64,000 nucleotides of DNA from Planomonospora_B alba (GTDB taxonomy: Bacteria > Actinomycetota > Actinomycetes > Streptosporangiales > Streptosporangiaceae): NCBI RefSeq assembly GCF_039534085.1, contig NZ_BAAAUT010000023.1, forward strand, positions 47,993 through 111,992, given 5' to 3'. Position numbers and translations under genes: made by a program. Every line of letters starts with the position of its first letter. Within the stretch, counting starts at the first letter, position 1. Of this stretch, positions 27,080-35,337 are shown piece by piece. The notes below the pieces were generated by a model. It saw only the letters and a program-made list of their open reading frames with translations. It was not told the origin of the DNA and did no database searches.

Positions 27080-27098
27080 GTAGTGGAATATCCACTAC
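27080..27098. promoter_or_regulatory. 19-bp perfect operator-like dyad before the HDO operon
   Basis: GTAGTGGAATATCCACTAC: arms GTAGTGGA/TCCACTAC with a 3-bp centre, 24 bases upstream of ATG 27056. The arm is specific and AT-balanced compared with surroundings, so this is a good repressor site candidate. It is 130 bp from the divergent mIHF start and could affect that promoter as well. Confidence 0.6.
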
Positions 27099-27227
27099 CC
27101 GAGGCGTCCCGCCGTACACCCGGCGGGCGGACGGGCCGGACGCCGGGCTTCTTGTCGCAAAAAGAATGAATACCCTGATCGTCGTGGGTAGCAGGATTCT
27201 CAAACCCCATCGATGAAGGAGAAAAAC

Positions 27228-27536
27228 GTGGCTCTCCCCACCCTCACCCCCGAGCAGCGCAAGGCCGCCCTCGCCAAGGCCGCCGAGACGCGGGCCGCCC
27301 GCGCCAAGCTGCTGGCCGACGTCAGGTCCGGGGCGGTCACCTTCAAGGAACTGCTCGAGCGGGACGATGAGATCGCCAAGCGCATCAAGGTCTCCCAGGC
27401 GCTGCGCGCCCTGCCCGGTGTGGGCAGCGTGAAGGCGGCCCAGCTGATGGCGCAGGCCGACGTGGACGAGGCCCGCCGCCTGGGCGGGCTCGGCGCCCAG
27501 CAGCGCCGCAAGCTCATCGAGGCCACCACGCGCTGA
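27228..27536 (+). CDS. Actinobacterial integration host factor (mIHF/sIHF)
   Basis: A 102-residue nucleoid-associated protein that binds and bends DNA. The sequence VALPTLTPEQRKAALAKA opens the usual N-terminal helix; the helix-two-turn-helix DNA-binding part is LRALPGVGSVKAAQLMAQA and the end GGLGAQQRRKLIEA matches the family's conserved C-terminus. GTG 27228 has AAGGAG six bases upstream; the ATG 27213 is less likely since the ribosome site lies inside that extension. In most actinobacteria this gene sits beside gmk; here it does not, so this may be a second, divergent copy. Confidence 0.88.
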   Translation: MALPTLTPEQRKAALAKAAETRAARAKLLADVRSGAVTFKELLERDDEIAKRIKVSQALRALPGVGSVKAAQLMAQADVDEARRLGGLGAQQRRKLIEATTR

Positions 27537-27660
27537 CCTGCCCGTACGGCGCGCCGTCCCCGTCCGCCCCTGCCCGGACCCACCCGGCCTCCGGGCGGGG
27601 GCGGAACCGTCCCGCGCCGCTCCGGCCCTTCCGGATCCGGGCCGCCGCGGATCCCCGGAT

Positions 27661-27720
27661 CCCGCCCGTCCGATCCGGCGGGGCGCACCCTGGTCCCCGC
27701 CCGTCCGATCCGGCGGGGCG
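27661..27720 (+). terminator. Two tandem identical hairpins downstream of the mIHF gene
   Basis: A 25-base unit occurs at 27661-27685 and 27696-27720. Each copy holds CCCGCC and GGCGGG arms around a 10-base loop, giving two equal hairpins 35 bases apart. They follow the mIHF gene by about 125 bases and probably end its transcript. Confidence 0.5.
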
Positions 27721-27760
27721 GGCCGGAATACCGGCGGCCGCCCCGGGTAACGGCGCCTGC

Positions 27761-28201
27761 ATGAGCGAGAGCGACGACCGCCCCGACGAGGCGCACCGCA
27801 GACCCGCAGGCGTCGACGACGCCACCGTCGAGGCCCTGGGAAAGCTGTCCGAGGCGCTGGAGACGGCCGAGCGGGCGCGCGGGCACCTGTACGCCTTCCA
27901 CCAGTTGACCGGCCGCTCCGACCTGATGCTCGACGAGGCGGTGGAGCTGCTGCGCGCGGCCGGGCACCACGAGCAGGCCGACGCCGTCTCCACCGAGCTG
28001 ATCGGGCGCAACGTGATCGAGGGCCGGTGGACCTTCCAGATCGTCGAGGACTACGACGACGGCTACCGCCGCTGCTTCCTCGACCTGGAGGAGCGGATCA
28101 GGAACGAGCTGGCGGGAGGCCGCCGCCACCTCTACGAGGCGGAGATGAAGGAGCGCCGCCGCAGCCGCGGCCGGCCCGGCCACGAGGCCCTGCCCGGCTG
28201 A
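27761..28201 (+). CDS. Conserved actinobacterial protein of unknown function
   Basis: A 146-residue soluble, mostly helical protein. Central segment ALETAERARGHLYAFHQLTG, then AVSTELIGRNVIEGRWTFQI and VEDYDDGYRRCF; the C-terminus RRHLYEAEMKERRRSRGRPG is strongly basic. These stretches are familiar from hypothetical proteins of streptomycetes and relatives. ATG 27761; no strong ribosome site. No function is known to me. Confidence 0.72.
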   Translation: MSESDDRPDEAHRRPAGVDDATVEALGKLSEALETAERARGHLYAFHQLTGRSDLMLDEAVELLRAAGHHEQADAVSTELIGRNVIEGRWTFQIVEDYDDGYRRCFLDLEERIRNELAGGRRHLYEAEMKERRRSRGRPGHEALPG

Positions 28202-28292
28202 GGCCCGCCGAGGCCCGTGCCCCGTGCCCGCCGGGATCCCCGTCCCGGCGGCCGGCGGGCATGATGCCCCTCCTCCGGGGGAGGGGGACGGT

Positions 28293-28568
28293 ATGACCGA
28301 GCAACACGATCCTGTCGAGACACCTTCACCCGAGCCCCCGAAGCCGCAGGGGGAGGCGGGCGGCGGACGGTCACCGGAGAGCGACGCGCCGCCCACCGCG
28401 CCGGACGCGGCGGTGGGCGAGACCCGGACGGTGGCGGAGCGCTCCGGCGCCGACACCACCTTCCCCGACCGGCCGATCCCGGCGGACCCGGTCGTGCCCT
28501 CGCCTCCGGAGGAGGAGGGGGAGGAGGGGACCCGGGCGCCCGAGCCGGACATGGGCCCGTCGTCCTGA
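28293..28568 (+). CDS. Small proline/glutamate-rich hypothetical protein
   Basis: A 91-residue disordered protein (MTEQHDPVETPSPEPPKPQG) rich in Pro, Glu and Gly. ATG 28293 follows GGGGGAGGGGGAC, a usable ribosome site. No domain. It could be a genuine small protein or a GC-rich open frame. Confidence 0.4.
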   Translation: MTEQHDPVETPSPEPPKPQGEAGGGRSPESDAPPTAPDAAVGETRTVAERSGADTTFPDRPIPADPVVPSPPEEEGEEGTRAPEPDMGPSS

Positions 28569-28674
28569 CCCCGTGACCGTCCCGGCCCGGCGGCCGTCCT
28601 GATCGGGCGGCGCGGGCCGTACCCGGCGGCCCGGGCCGTCCCGTCCCCGTCCCCGTCCGCGACCAGCGGGCGCT

Positions 28675-28794
28675 GGTCCACGCCCCGTCGGCCACCGGAG
28701 CGACCCGGTCGGCCATGAACTCCCGCACCCGCAGCACGGTCTCCCGCTCCTCCTCGTCGAGCGCGGAGAAGTAGTCGTAGAAGTCGCCGGGCAT
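28675..28794 (-). pseudogene. Truncated start of an acyl-CoA dehydrogenase
   Basis: From ATG 28794, with an excellent ribosome site GGGAGGTGAG, the frame reads MPGDFYDYFSALDEEERETV and LRVREFMADRVAPVADGAWT. That is the first helix of an acyl-CoA dehydrogenase (glutaryl-CoA dehydrogenase-like). After about 40 residues the homology ends abruptly in Arg/Gly/Thr filler; the remaining 340 residues are absent. A deletion relic that keeps its translation start. Confidence 0.6.
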
Positions 28795-28966
28795 CGTCGT
28801 CTCACCTCCCTCACGCGTGTCACGTGCCGCCGCACTGCCCGCGGGAGAGGAAAAGCAGGCGGCGCCGGCCCCGTGGAGGCGCGACCGGCGCCGGAGCGGA
28901 CGTCCGCCGGGAACGGCGGTCACCCGGGGCGGCGGCCGGTCACCGGGGGGCCGGCCGCCGCTCCGG

Positions 28967-29725
28967 TCACCGGAAGCGGTACCAGCCGGTGACCTTGACG
29001 CGGTCGGGACGGCTGGAGCTGTCGTCGAGTCTGCGGTCGCCGTCGAAGACGGCGCGGAACTCGCCGGTGCGGGACGCACGGGTCCGGGCGCTGAAGCGAC
29101 CGTCCCAGCGGGTGTCGGCGGAGGTCACGTACTTCCAGCCGTGGGAGCCGCTGGGCCGGAAGTAGATCTCGACCTCCTCGTTGCGCACGCCGCGCCAGTC
29201 CCAGCCGTCACGGGCCTGCAGGCGGCCGGAGAAGTAGATCGTGCGACCCTTGCGGACCGGCTCCGGGGAGGCGTTGAAGCCGGTCAGGCGGGTGTCGGCC
29301 CGCCTGACGTGCGGCCGCACGTGCTTGACGGTGAAACCGGCGGTGTCGGTCAGCTTCTTGCCGTCCTTGCCGTAGGCGTCGGCGATGGCGATCCACCGGC
29401 CCCGGTAGTCGGACTTGTCGAAGCTGGTGACGAAGCGCCACAGCTCACCCTCGCGGACGAGCTCGGGCTCCTTCGCCTTGAGGGTGTGGGGGGCGTCGGT
29501 GTCCGGCCGGAGCCGGAGCTCGACGCGCTCCGCCTCGGTGGTGCGGATCTCGATCGTCACCCGCGCGTCCCGGTCGCCCCGGACGACGACGGGGTTCGGG
29601 CTGACCTCGGAGATGTTCACGCTGAGGTCGGCCCGGGCAGCGGAGGCCGTACCGGCTCCCGCCGTCATGAGCAGGGACGCTCCCGCGGCCGTGGCCAGGG
29701 CGCCTGCGGCGATCTTCTTGAACAA
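28967..29725 (-). CDS. Secreted protein with two Ig-like domains, unknown function
   Basis: A 252-residue exported protein. Signal peptide MFKKIAAGALATAAGASLLM, cleaved after ASA near residue 29. Two beta-rich domains follow: one around residues 30-135 with NPVVVRGDRDARVTIEI, the other 140-252 with GRTIYFSGRLQARDGWDWRG and EEVEIYFRPSGSHGWKYV, similar to actinomycete extracellular Ig-fold domains. No catalytic motif. Monocistronic. Confidence 0.75.
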   Translation of the reverse strand: MFKKIAAGALATAAGASLLMTAGAGTASAARADLSVNISEVSPNPVVVRGDRDARVTIEIRTTEAERVELRLRPDTDAPHTLKAKEPELVREGELWRFVTSFDKSDYRGRWIAIADAYGKDGKKLTDTAGFTVKHVRPHVRRADTRLTGFNASPEPVRKGRTIYFSGRLQARDGWDWRGVRNEEVEIYFRPSGSHGWKYVTSADTRWDGRFSARTRASRTGEFRAVFDGDRRLDDSSSRPDRVKVTGWYRFR

Positions 29726-29819
29726 GGCTGTTCCTTTCCCCGTTGCTTCGGAGGCGACGCTCGGGTGATCGCCTCCATCCGGTTAACACGCGGTCGCGCC
29801 GGAGAAGGTTCAGCAAAGG

Positions 29820-30014
29820 ATGTATAAACCAGGGGTCAAGTATCCGTTTGATCACGTTTCGGTGACGCGGCCGCAGGTTGACCGGCTCTTTACCGGGCGG
29901 ACCGCAGGACCGAAAAATTCTGGAGACTGTCTGATTTGTCGGGAATACGGATCGCGCGAGGCCCGGAAAACCGTTCGGTCTCCATGCCGGGGGCGGATAG
30001 CGTTCCTCCCATGA
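29820..30014 (+). CDS. Possible leader ORF overlapping the ABC-F start
   Basis: A 64-codon frame (MYKPGVKYPFDHVSVTRPQV) starts after AAAGG and ends in TGA that overlaps ATG 30011 of the ABC-F gene. ABC-F resistance genes are often controlled by upstream leader peptides and attenuators, but this frame is longer than usual leaders and its coding status is doubtful. Confidence 0.3.
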   Translation: MYKPGVKYPFDHVSVTRPQVDRLFTGRTAGPKNSGDCLICREYGSREARKTVRSPCRGRIAFLP

Positions 30015-31651
30015 GCGCCACCGTCGTCGTCAAGGACCTCGCCGCCGGGCACGGCGACCGTTCCCTGTTCTCCGGACTGGACCTCGTCATCGCCCCCGGC
30101 GACGTCATCGGCCTGGTCGGGGCGAACGGGGCCGGCAAGTCCACCCTGCTGCGCATCCTGGCCGGCCTGCTCCCGCCGGAGAACGGCGCCGTACGGCTCA
30201 GCCCGCCCACCGCCGCGGTCGGCTACCTGCCGCAGGAGCGCGAGCGCCGCCCCGGCGAGACGGTCGCGGCGTTCCTGGCCCGGCGCACCGGGGTGGCCGA
30301 GGCGCAGCGAGCCCTGGACGCCGCCACCGAGGGGCTGGTCGAGAGCCGCCCCGGGGCCGACGACGCCTACGCGGCGGCCCTGGAGCGCTGGCTGGCCCTG
30401 GGCGGCGCCGACCTGGAGGAGCGGGCCGAGGCGGTCGTCGCCGAGCTCGGCCTGGCGGTGGAGCTCGACCGGCCGATGACGGCCCTGTCCGGTGGCCAGG
30501 CCGCCCGAGCGGGCATGGCCTCCCTGCTGCTCAGCCGCTACGACGTGTTCCTGCTCGACGAGCCCACCAACGACCTCGACCTCGACGGCCTGGAGCGGCT
30601 CGAGCGCTTCGTCACCGGCCTGCGGGCGGGGACGGTGCTGGTCAGCCACGACCGCGAGTTCCTGGCCCGGACCGCGAACCGCATCGTCGAACTCGACCTC
30701 GCCCAGCGGCGGGTGCGCGCCTACGGCGGCGGCTACGAGGCCTATCTCGCCGAGCGCGAGACCGCCCGCCGGCACGCCCGCGAGCAGTACGAGGAGTACG
30801 CCGAGACCGTCGCCGAGCTCAAGGCCCGCGCCCTGACCCAGCGCAACTGGATGGAGAAGGGGGTCAGGAACGCCCGGCGCAAGATGAGCGACAACGACAA
30901 GATCGGCCGCAACGCGCGCGTCGAGACGACCGAGAAGCAGGCCGCCAAGGCCCGCCAGACCGAGCGGCTGATCGAGCGGCTGGAAGTGGTCGAGGAGCCC
31001 CGCAAGGAGTGGGAGCTGCGCATGGAGATCGCCGCGGCGCCCCGGGCGGGGGCGGTCGTCGCGACGCTGCGCGAGGCCGTCGTCCGGCGCGGCGCGTTCA
31101 CGCTCGGCCCGGTGGACCTCCAGATCGGCTGGGCCGAGCGGGTGGCGATCACCGGGGCCAACGGCTCGGGCAAGACGACGCTGCTGGGCGCGCTGCTCGG
31201 CCGGATCCCGCTCGCGGAGGGCCACTCCTCCCTCGGGCCCGGCGTGGTCGTCGGCGAGGTGGACCAGGCGCGCGGCCTGTTCGACTCGGGCGATCCCCTG
31301 CTGGACGCCTTCCGGACGGCCGCGGGGGACATGCCCCCGGCCGACGCGCGCACGCTGCTGGCCAAGTTCGGCCTGCGCGCGGCGCACGTGCTCCGCCCCG
31401 CCGCCACCCTCTCGCCGGGCGAGCGCACCCGGGCCGCGCTCGCCCTGCTCCAGGCGCGGGGGGTGAACCTGCTCGTCCTCGACGAGCCGACCAACCACCT
31501 GGACCTGCCCGCCATCGAGCAGCTGGAGTCGGCGCTCGCCGCCTACCCCGGCACGCTCCTGCTGGTCACCCACGACCGCCGCATGCTGCAGGCCGTGCGG
31601 ACCACCCGGCACCTGCACGCCGAGGCCGGGAAGGTCACCGAGACCGGGTGA
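30011..31651 (+). CDS. ABC-F family ATPase (ribosome-protection type)
   Basis: A 546-residue soluble tandem ATPase without membrane domains. First NBD: Walker A GANGAGKST, signature LSGGQAARAG, Walker B FLLDEPTNDLD. Then the long charged interdomain linker (about 230-330) with the WMEKGVRNARRKMSDNDKIG signature seen in antibiotic-resistance ABC-F proteins. Second NBD: GANGSGKTT, LSPGERTRAAL and LLVLDEPTNHLD. Proteins with this linker protect ribosomes from macrolides, lincosamides or streptogramins, or act in self-resistance. ATG 30011 is preferred over the extended frame from 29936. No antibiotic gene cluster is next to it. Confidence 0.88.
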   Translation: MSATVVVKDLAAGHGDRSLFSGLDLVIAPGDVIGLVGANGAGKSTLLRILAGLLPPENGAVRLSPPTAAVGYLPQERERRPGETVAAFLARRTGVAEAQRALDAATEGLVESRPGADDAYAAALERWLALGGADLEERAEAVVAELGLAVELDRPMTALSGGQAARAGMASLLLSRYDVFLLDEPTNDLDLDGLERLERFVTGLRAGTVLVSHDREFLARTANRIVELDLAQRRVRAYGGGYEAYLAERETARRHAREQYEEYAETVAELKARALTQRNWMEKGVRNARRKMSDNDKIGRNARVETTEKQAAKARQTERLIERLEVVEEPRKEWELRMEIAAAPRAGAVVATLREAVVRRGAFTLGPVDLQIGWAERVAITGANGSGKTTLLGALLGRIPLAEGHSSLGPGVVVGEVDQARGLFDSGDPLLDAFRTAAGDMPPADARTLLAKFGLRAAHVLRPAATLSPGERTRAALALLQARGVNLLVLDEPTNHLDLPAIEQLESALAAYPGTLLLVTHDRRMLQAVRTTRHLHAEAGKVTETG

Positions 31652-31708
31652 GCCCGTCCGGTCACCGGCGCAGGGCGGGGCCGTCCGGCGGCGGACGGTG
31701 CCCCCGAG

Positions 31709-31739
31709 TTGACCTCGAGCGCACTTGAGGTCGCATTCT
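31709..31739 (+). promoter_or_regulatory. SoxR/MerR-type promoter with operator in an overlong spacer
   Basis: CCTCGAGCGCACTTGAGG (31713-31730) matches the SoxR box pattern CCTCAAG-N4-CTTGAGG. It lies between a -35 TTGACC (31709) and a -10-like CATTCT (31734), with a 19-bp spacer, the distance that MerR-family activators correct by twisting DNA. Confidence 0.7.
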
Positions 31740-31773
31740 GGCGGACGCAACGCCGTACAGCCGGGAGACCTCC

Positions 31774-32346
31774 ATGCTCGACATCGCAGTGATCACCGCC
31801 ACCAGTCCGGAGGGCCGCTCCGGCGCGAACGTGACCCGGTGGTTCCTCGGGCAGGCCGGGCGGCGCACGGACCTCCGGCTGGACGTCGTCGACCTCAACC
31901 GCATCCCGCTCCCGCCGCTCCACCCGGCCTCTCCGGAGACGGGGACCGACGCGGCCACCCGTGCCCTCGCCGGGCGGATCGGCGCCGCCGACGGCTTCGT
32001 GGTGATCACTCCGGAGTACAACCACGCCTACCCGGCCGCTCTCAAGCTGGCCGTCGACGCGGTCCGCCGGGAGTGGGCCGCCAAACCGGCAGGGTTCGTC
32101 TCGTACGGCGGGCAGTCCGGCGGCCTGCGGGCCGTCGAGCAGCTCCGGCTCGTCTTCGCCGAGCTGCACGTGGTGACCCTCCGGGACACGGTGAGCTTCC
32201 ACCGGGTGGAGACCCGCTTCGACGAGCGGGGCGAGCCGCTCGACGCGGCGGGCGTCAACGGCGCGGCCAAGGTGCTGCTGGACCAGCTCATCTGGTGGGG
32301 GACCGCCCTGCGCGAGGCGCGGGCCGCCCGGCCGTACACCGTCTGA
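31774..32346 (+). CDS. NADPH-dependent FMN reductase (flavodoxin-like fold)
   Basis: A 190-residue flavoprotein. The FMN phosphate loop is in TATSPEGRSGANVTRW, and the flavin/NADPH contact TPEYNHAYPAALKLAVDAV is the hallmark of the family; FVSYGGQSGG follows. It reduces quinones or flavins and may detoxify redox-active compounds. It is preceded by a SoxR-type promoter; in Streptomyces coelicolor an FMN reductase of this kind belongs to the SoxR regulon, so response to redox-cycling pigments or antibiotics is likely. ATG 31774 follows GGGAGACC. Confidence 0.9.
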   Translation: MLDIAVITATSPEGRSGANVTRWFLGQAGRRTDLRLDVVDLNRIPLPPLHPASPETGTDAATRALAGRIGAADGFVVITPEYNHAYPAALKLAVDAVRREWAAKPAGFVSYGGQSGGLRAVEQLRLVFAELHVVTLRDTVSFHRVETRFDERGEPLDAAGVNGAAKVLLDQLIWWGTALREARAARPYTV

Positions 32347-32497
32347 GCGCTCACCGGGGCGGCTCCCGTAAGGGACTCCGGGAGGGCCGGGGCACGGCCG
32401 GAGGCGAGGCCGGGGCGCGGCCGGAGCGGGGGCGGAATGTACGGTAAATCCCCATAAGGAAGGATAGCGTCAAGATCTATCCTTGTTTGGGGGATTC

Positions 32498-34258
32498 GTG
32501 GTCGGCGCTCTCGATCATCGCTACCGGGGCGAGCACCCCGTCCGCACACTCGTCTACCTCTTCAGGCAGGACCGCCTCCGGCTGCTCGTGGCGGTCCTCG
32601 CCTTCCTGGTCAAGCACAGTCCCGTCTGGATCCTGCCGCTGATCACCGCCAACATCGTGAACGTGGTGGTCGACCACCGGCCGATCGCGCAGCTGTGGGT
32701 CAACGCGGCGGTGCTGCTGGCCCTGCTGCTGCTCAACTATCCCCTCCACCTGCTGTACGTCCGCTGCCTGCACGGGGCGATCCGGCGGGTGGGCACGGAC
32801 CTGCGCTCGGCGCTCTGCCGCCGCATGCAGCACCTGTCCATCGGCTACCACTCGCGGGTCAGCGCCGCCGTGCTGCAGACCAAGGTCATCCGCGACGTGG
32901 AGAACATCGAGCAGACCACCCAGCAGACCGGCGACATGGGGCTGTCGGCGCTGACCACGCTGGCCGGGGGCCTGGTGGTGATCGCCTTCCAGGTGCCCGC
33001 GGCCCTGCCCGTCTTCCTGCTGGTCGTGCCCGCCGCCGCGTTCCTGGTCATGAAGCTCCGCGCCCGGCTGCGGGAGGACAACGAGAGCTTCCGCCGCGAG
33101 GTCGAGCGGCTGTCCGCGCGGGTCAGCGAGATGACCACGCTGATCCCGATCACCCGCGCGCACGGCCTGGAGCAGGACGCGCTGCACCGGGTGGACGGCA
33201 CGCTGACCCGGGTGCTGCGCAAGGGGCTCCGGCTCGACCTGCTCAACGGCAGCTTCGGCGCGCTGGCCTGGATCCTGCTCAACGCGCTCGGCGCGGCCGT
33301 GCTGGCCGGGGCCGCGCTCGTCGCCTACTACGAGGTCATCCCGATCACGGCGGGGGACGTGTTCATGCTGAGCACCTTCTTCGCCACGCTCACCTCGGCG
33401 GTCACGTCGCTGCTCAGCCTGACCCCGGTGATCAGCAAGGGCCTGGCGTCCGTGCGCTCGGTCGGCGAGGTGCTCCAGGCCCCCGACCTGGAGCAGAACG
33501 CGGGCAAGGCCACGGTGGACTCCGTCCGAGGCGAGGTGGAGTTCCGCGACGTCGCCTTCTCCTACGGGGAGGGCGAGCAGGCCCCCGCCGTCACCGGCTT
33601 CACGCTGAAGGTGGCGCCCGGCGAGACGATCGCCCTGGTCGGGCCGTCCGGGGCGGGCAAGTCCACCGTGCTCAGCCTCGTCATCGGCTTCCTGCGGCCC
33701 ACCTCCGGGCGGATCCTGCTCGACGGCCGCGACATGGAGGAGATCGACCTGCGCAGCTACCGCAGGTTCCTGTCGGTCGTGCCGCAGGAGTGCATCCTGT
33801 TCGAGGGCAGCATCCGGGAGAACGTCACCTACGGCCTGTCCGGCGTCTCCGAGGAGCGGGTACGGCAGGCGCTGCGGGACGCCAACGCATTGGAGTTCAT
33901 CGACCGGCTGCCCGACGGGCTCGACACCGTGGTGGGGGAGCGGGGCGCCCGGCTGTCGGGCGGGCAGAAGCAGCGCCTGGCCATCGCCCGCGCGCTCATC
34001 CGGGACCCGCGGGTGCTGATCCTGGACGAGGCGACCTCCGCCCTGGACACCCGCTCCGAGGCGCTGGTGCAGCAGGCGCTGGCCCGGCTGGTCGCCGGCC
34101 GCACGGTCTTCGTCGTCGCCCACCGGCTCTCGACCGTCCGCGGCGCCGACCGCATCGTGGTCATGCGCGACGGGCGCATCGAGGAGGTCGGCTCGCACGA
34201 GGAGCTGATGCGGCTGCGCGGCCTGTACGCCGGGCTGCAGGGCGCCCAGCTCGCCTGA
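32498..34258 (+). CDS. ABC exporter, fused permease-ATPase (half transporter)
   Basis: A 586-residue type IV (MsbA-like) half transporter. Six membrane helices in residues 20-310, then the NBD: Walker A GPSGAGKST, Q-loop PQECILFEGS, signature LSGGQKQRLAIARAL, Walker B VLILDEATSALD and switch His in VAHRLST. GTG 32498 follows GGGGG; a TTG at 32483 is possible. It would work as a homodimer because no second half transporter is nearby. Substrate unknown (lipid, peptide or drug). Confidence 0.9.
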   Translation: MVGALDHRYRGEHPVRTLVYLFRQDRLRLLVAVLAFLVKHSPVWILPLITANIVNVVVDHRPIAQLWVNAAVLLALLLLNYPLHLLYVRCLHGAIRRVGTDLRSALCRRMQHLSIGYHSRVSAAVLQTKVIRDVENIEQTTQQTGDMGLSALTTLAGGLVVIAFQVPAALPVFLLVVPAAAFLVMKLRARLREDNESFRREVERLSARVSEMTTLIPITRAHGLEQDALHRVDGTLTRVLRKGLRLDLLNGSFGALAWILLNALGAAVLAGAALVAYYEVIPITAGDVFMLSTFFATLTSAVTSLLSLTPVISKGLASVRSVGEVLQAPDLEQNAGKATVDSVRGEVEFRDVAFSYGEGEQAPAVTGFTLKVAPGETIALVGPSGAGKSTVLSLVIGFLRPTSGRILLDGRDMEEIDLRSYRRFLSVVPQECILFEGSIRENVTYGLSGVSEERVRQALRDANALEFIDRLPDGLDTVVGERGARLSGGQKQRLAIARALIRDPRVLILDEATSALDTRSEALVQQALARLVAGRTVFVVAHRLSTVRGADRIVVMRDGRIEEVGSHEELMRLRGLYAGLQGAQLA

Positions 34259-34445
34259 GGGCCGGGCCGCCCGGCCGCGCGGACCCCGCCGCCCCGGATC
34301 CCGCCGTGGTCCCGGCCGCGCCGGACCCCCGCAGTCCGGCCGCGCCGGACCCGCCCGTGCGCCGGGCGTCGGGGCGGCGGCACGGGCCCGTGACACGATT
34401 TTGCCGCCCGCCCTCACGGGTAGGGGGCGCACCGAGGAGGATGCC

Positions 34446-35180
34446 ATGCGAGCGTTGGGAATCGACATCGGGGGGTCGGGGATCAAGGGCGCCCCGGTGG
34501 ACGTGGAGAAGGGCGAGCTGACCGAGGAGCGGCTGCGCATCCCCACCCCCGACCCGTCCGGGCCCGAGGCGGTCGCCGAGGTGGTCGGGCGGATCGCCCG
34601 GCACTTCGACTGGACCGGGCCGATCGGGATCACCTTCCCCGGGGTGGTGCTGGACGGGACCACCCTGACGGCCGCGAACGTGGACGCCCGGTGGGTCGGG
34701 GCGGACGCGCGCGGGCTGTTCTCCGCGGCGACCGGGCGGCCGGTGGTGGTGCTCAACGACGCCGACGCGGCGGGGCTCGCCGAGGTCGAGGTCGGGGCCG
34801 CCAGGGGCGAGCCGGGGGTCGTGCTGATGCTGACCTTCGGCACCGGGATCGGCAGCGCCCTGTTCGTCGACGGCCGCCTGGTGCCCAACACCGAGCTCGG
34901 TCACCTGGAGATCCGCGGCAAGGACGCCGAGCGGCGCGCCTCCGACGGCGCCCGCGAGCGCCACGACCTGAGCTGGGACGAGTGGGCCGAGCGGGTCGAG
35001 GAGTACCTCCGCCACGTCGAGATGCTGTTCTCCCCCTCCCTGATCGTCATCGGCGGCGGGGTCAGCAAGAAGGCCGACAAGTTCCTGCCGAAGATCAGCG
35101 TGCGTTCCCGGGTCGTCCCGGCCGCGCTGCGCAACGAGGCCGGGATCGTCGGCGCCGCCATGGCCGCCGCGCACCTCTGA
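34446..35180 (+). CDS. ppgK: Polyphosphate glucokinase
   Basis: A 244-residue ROK-family kinase that phosphorylates glucose using polyphosphate (or ATP). The phosphate-binding DIGGSGIKGAPVD, PGVVLDG, the catalytic LNDADAAGLAE and FGTGIGSALFVDG agree with actinobacterial polyphosphate glucokinases; the ELGHLEIRGKDAERRASDGA segment is specific to this subgroup. ATG 34446 has GAGGAGGA upstream. It could feed glucose from the glucosidase and cellulase loci into glycolysis. Confidence 0.92.
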   Translation: MRALGIDIGGSGIKGAPVDVEKGELTEERLRIPTPDPSGPEAVAEVVGRIARHFDWTGPIGITFPGVVLDGTTLTAANVDARWVGADARGLFSAATGRPVVVLNDADAAGLAEVEVGAARGEPGVVLMLTFGTGIGSALFVDGRLVPNTELGHLEIRGKDAERRASDGARERHDLSWDEWAERVEEYLRHVEMLFSPSLIVIGGGVSKKADKFLPKISVRSRVVPAALRNEAGIVGAAMAAAHL

Positions 35181-35337
35181 CCGCCCGCAGGCGGGGCCCC
35201 CGCCTGCGGTGGGCGCCCGCCGGGGACCGGTGGGGATTTTGACCCGCCCTTGACGGGCCCGCTCCGCGGCCCCGGGTATGTAGCGGGGGTCAGCAAGATC
35301 ATGTCTCGCGGGGACGGGGAAGCGGGGACGGGACGAC

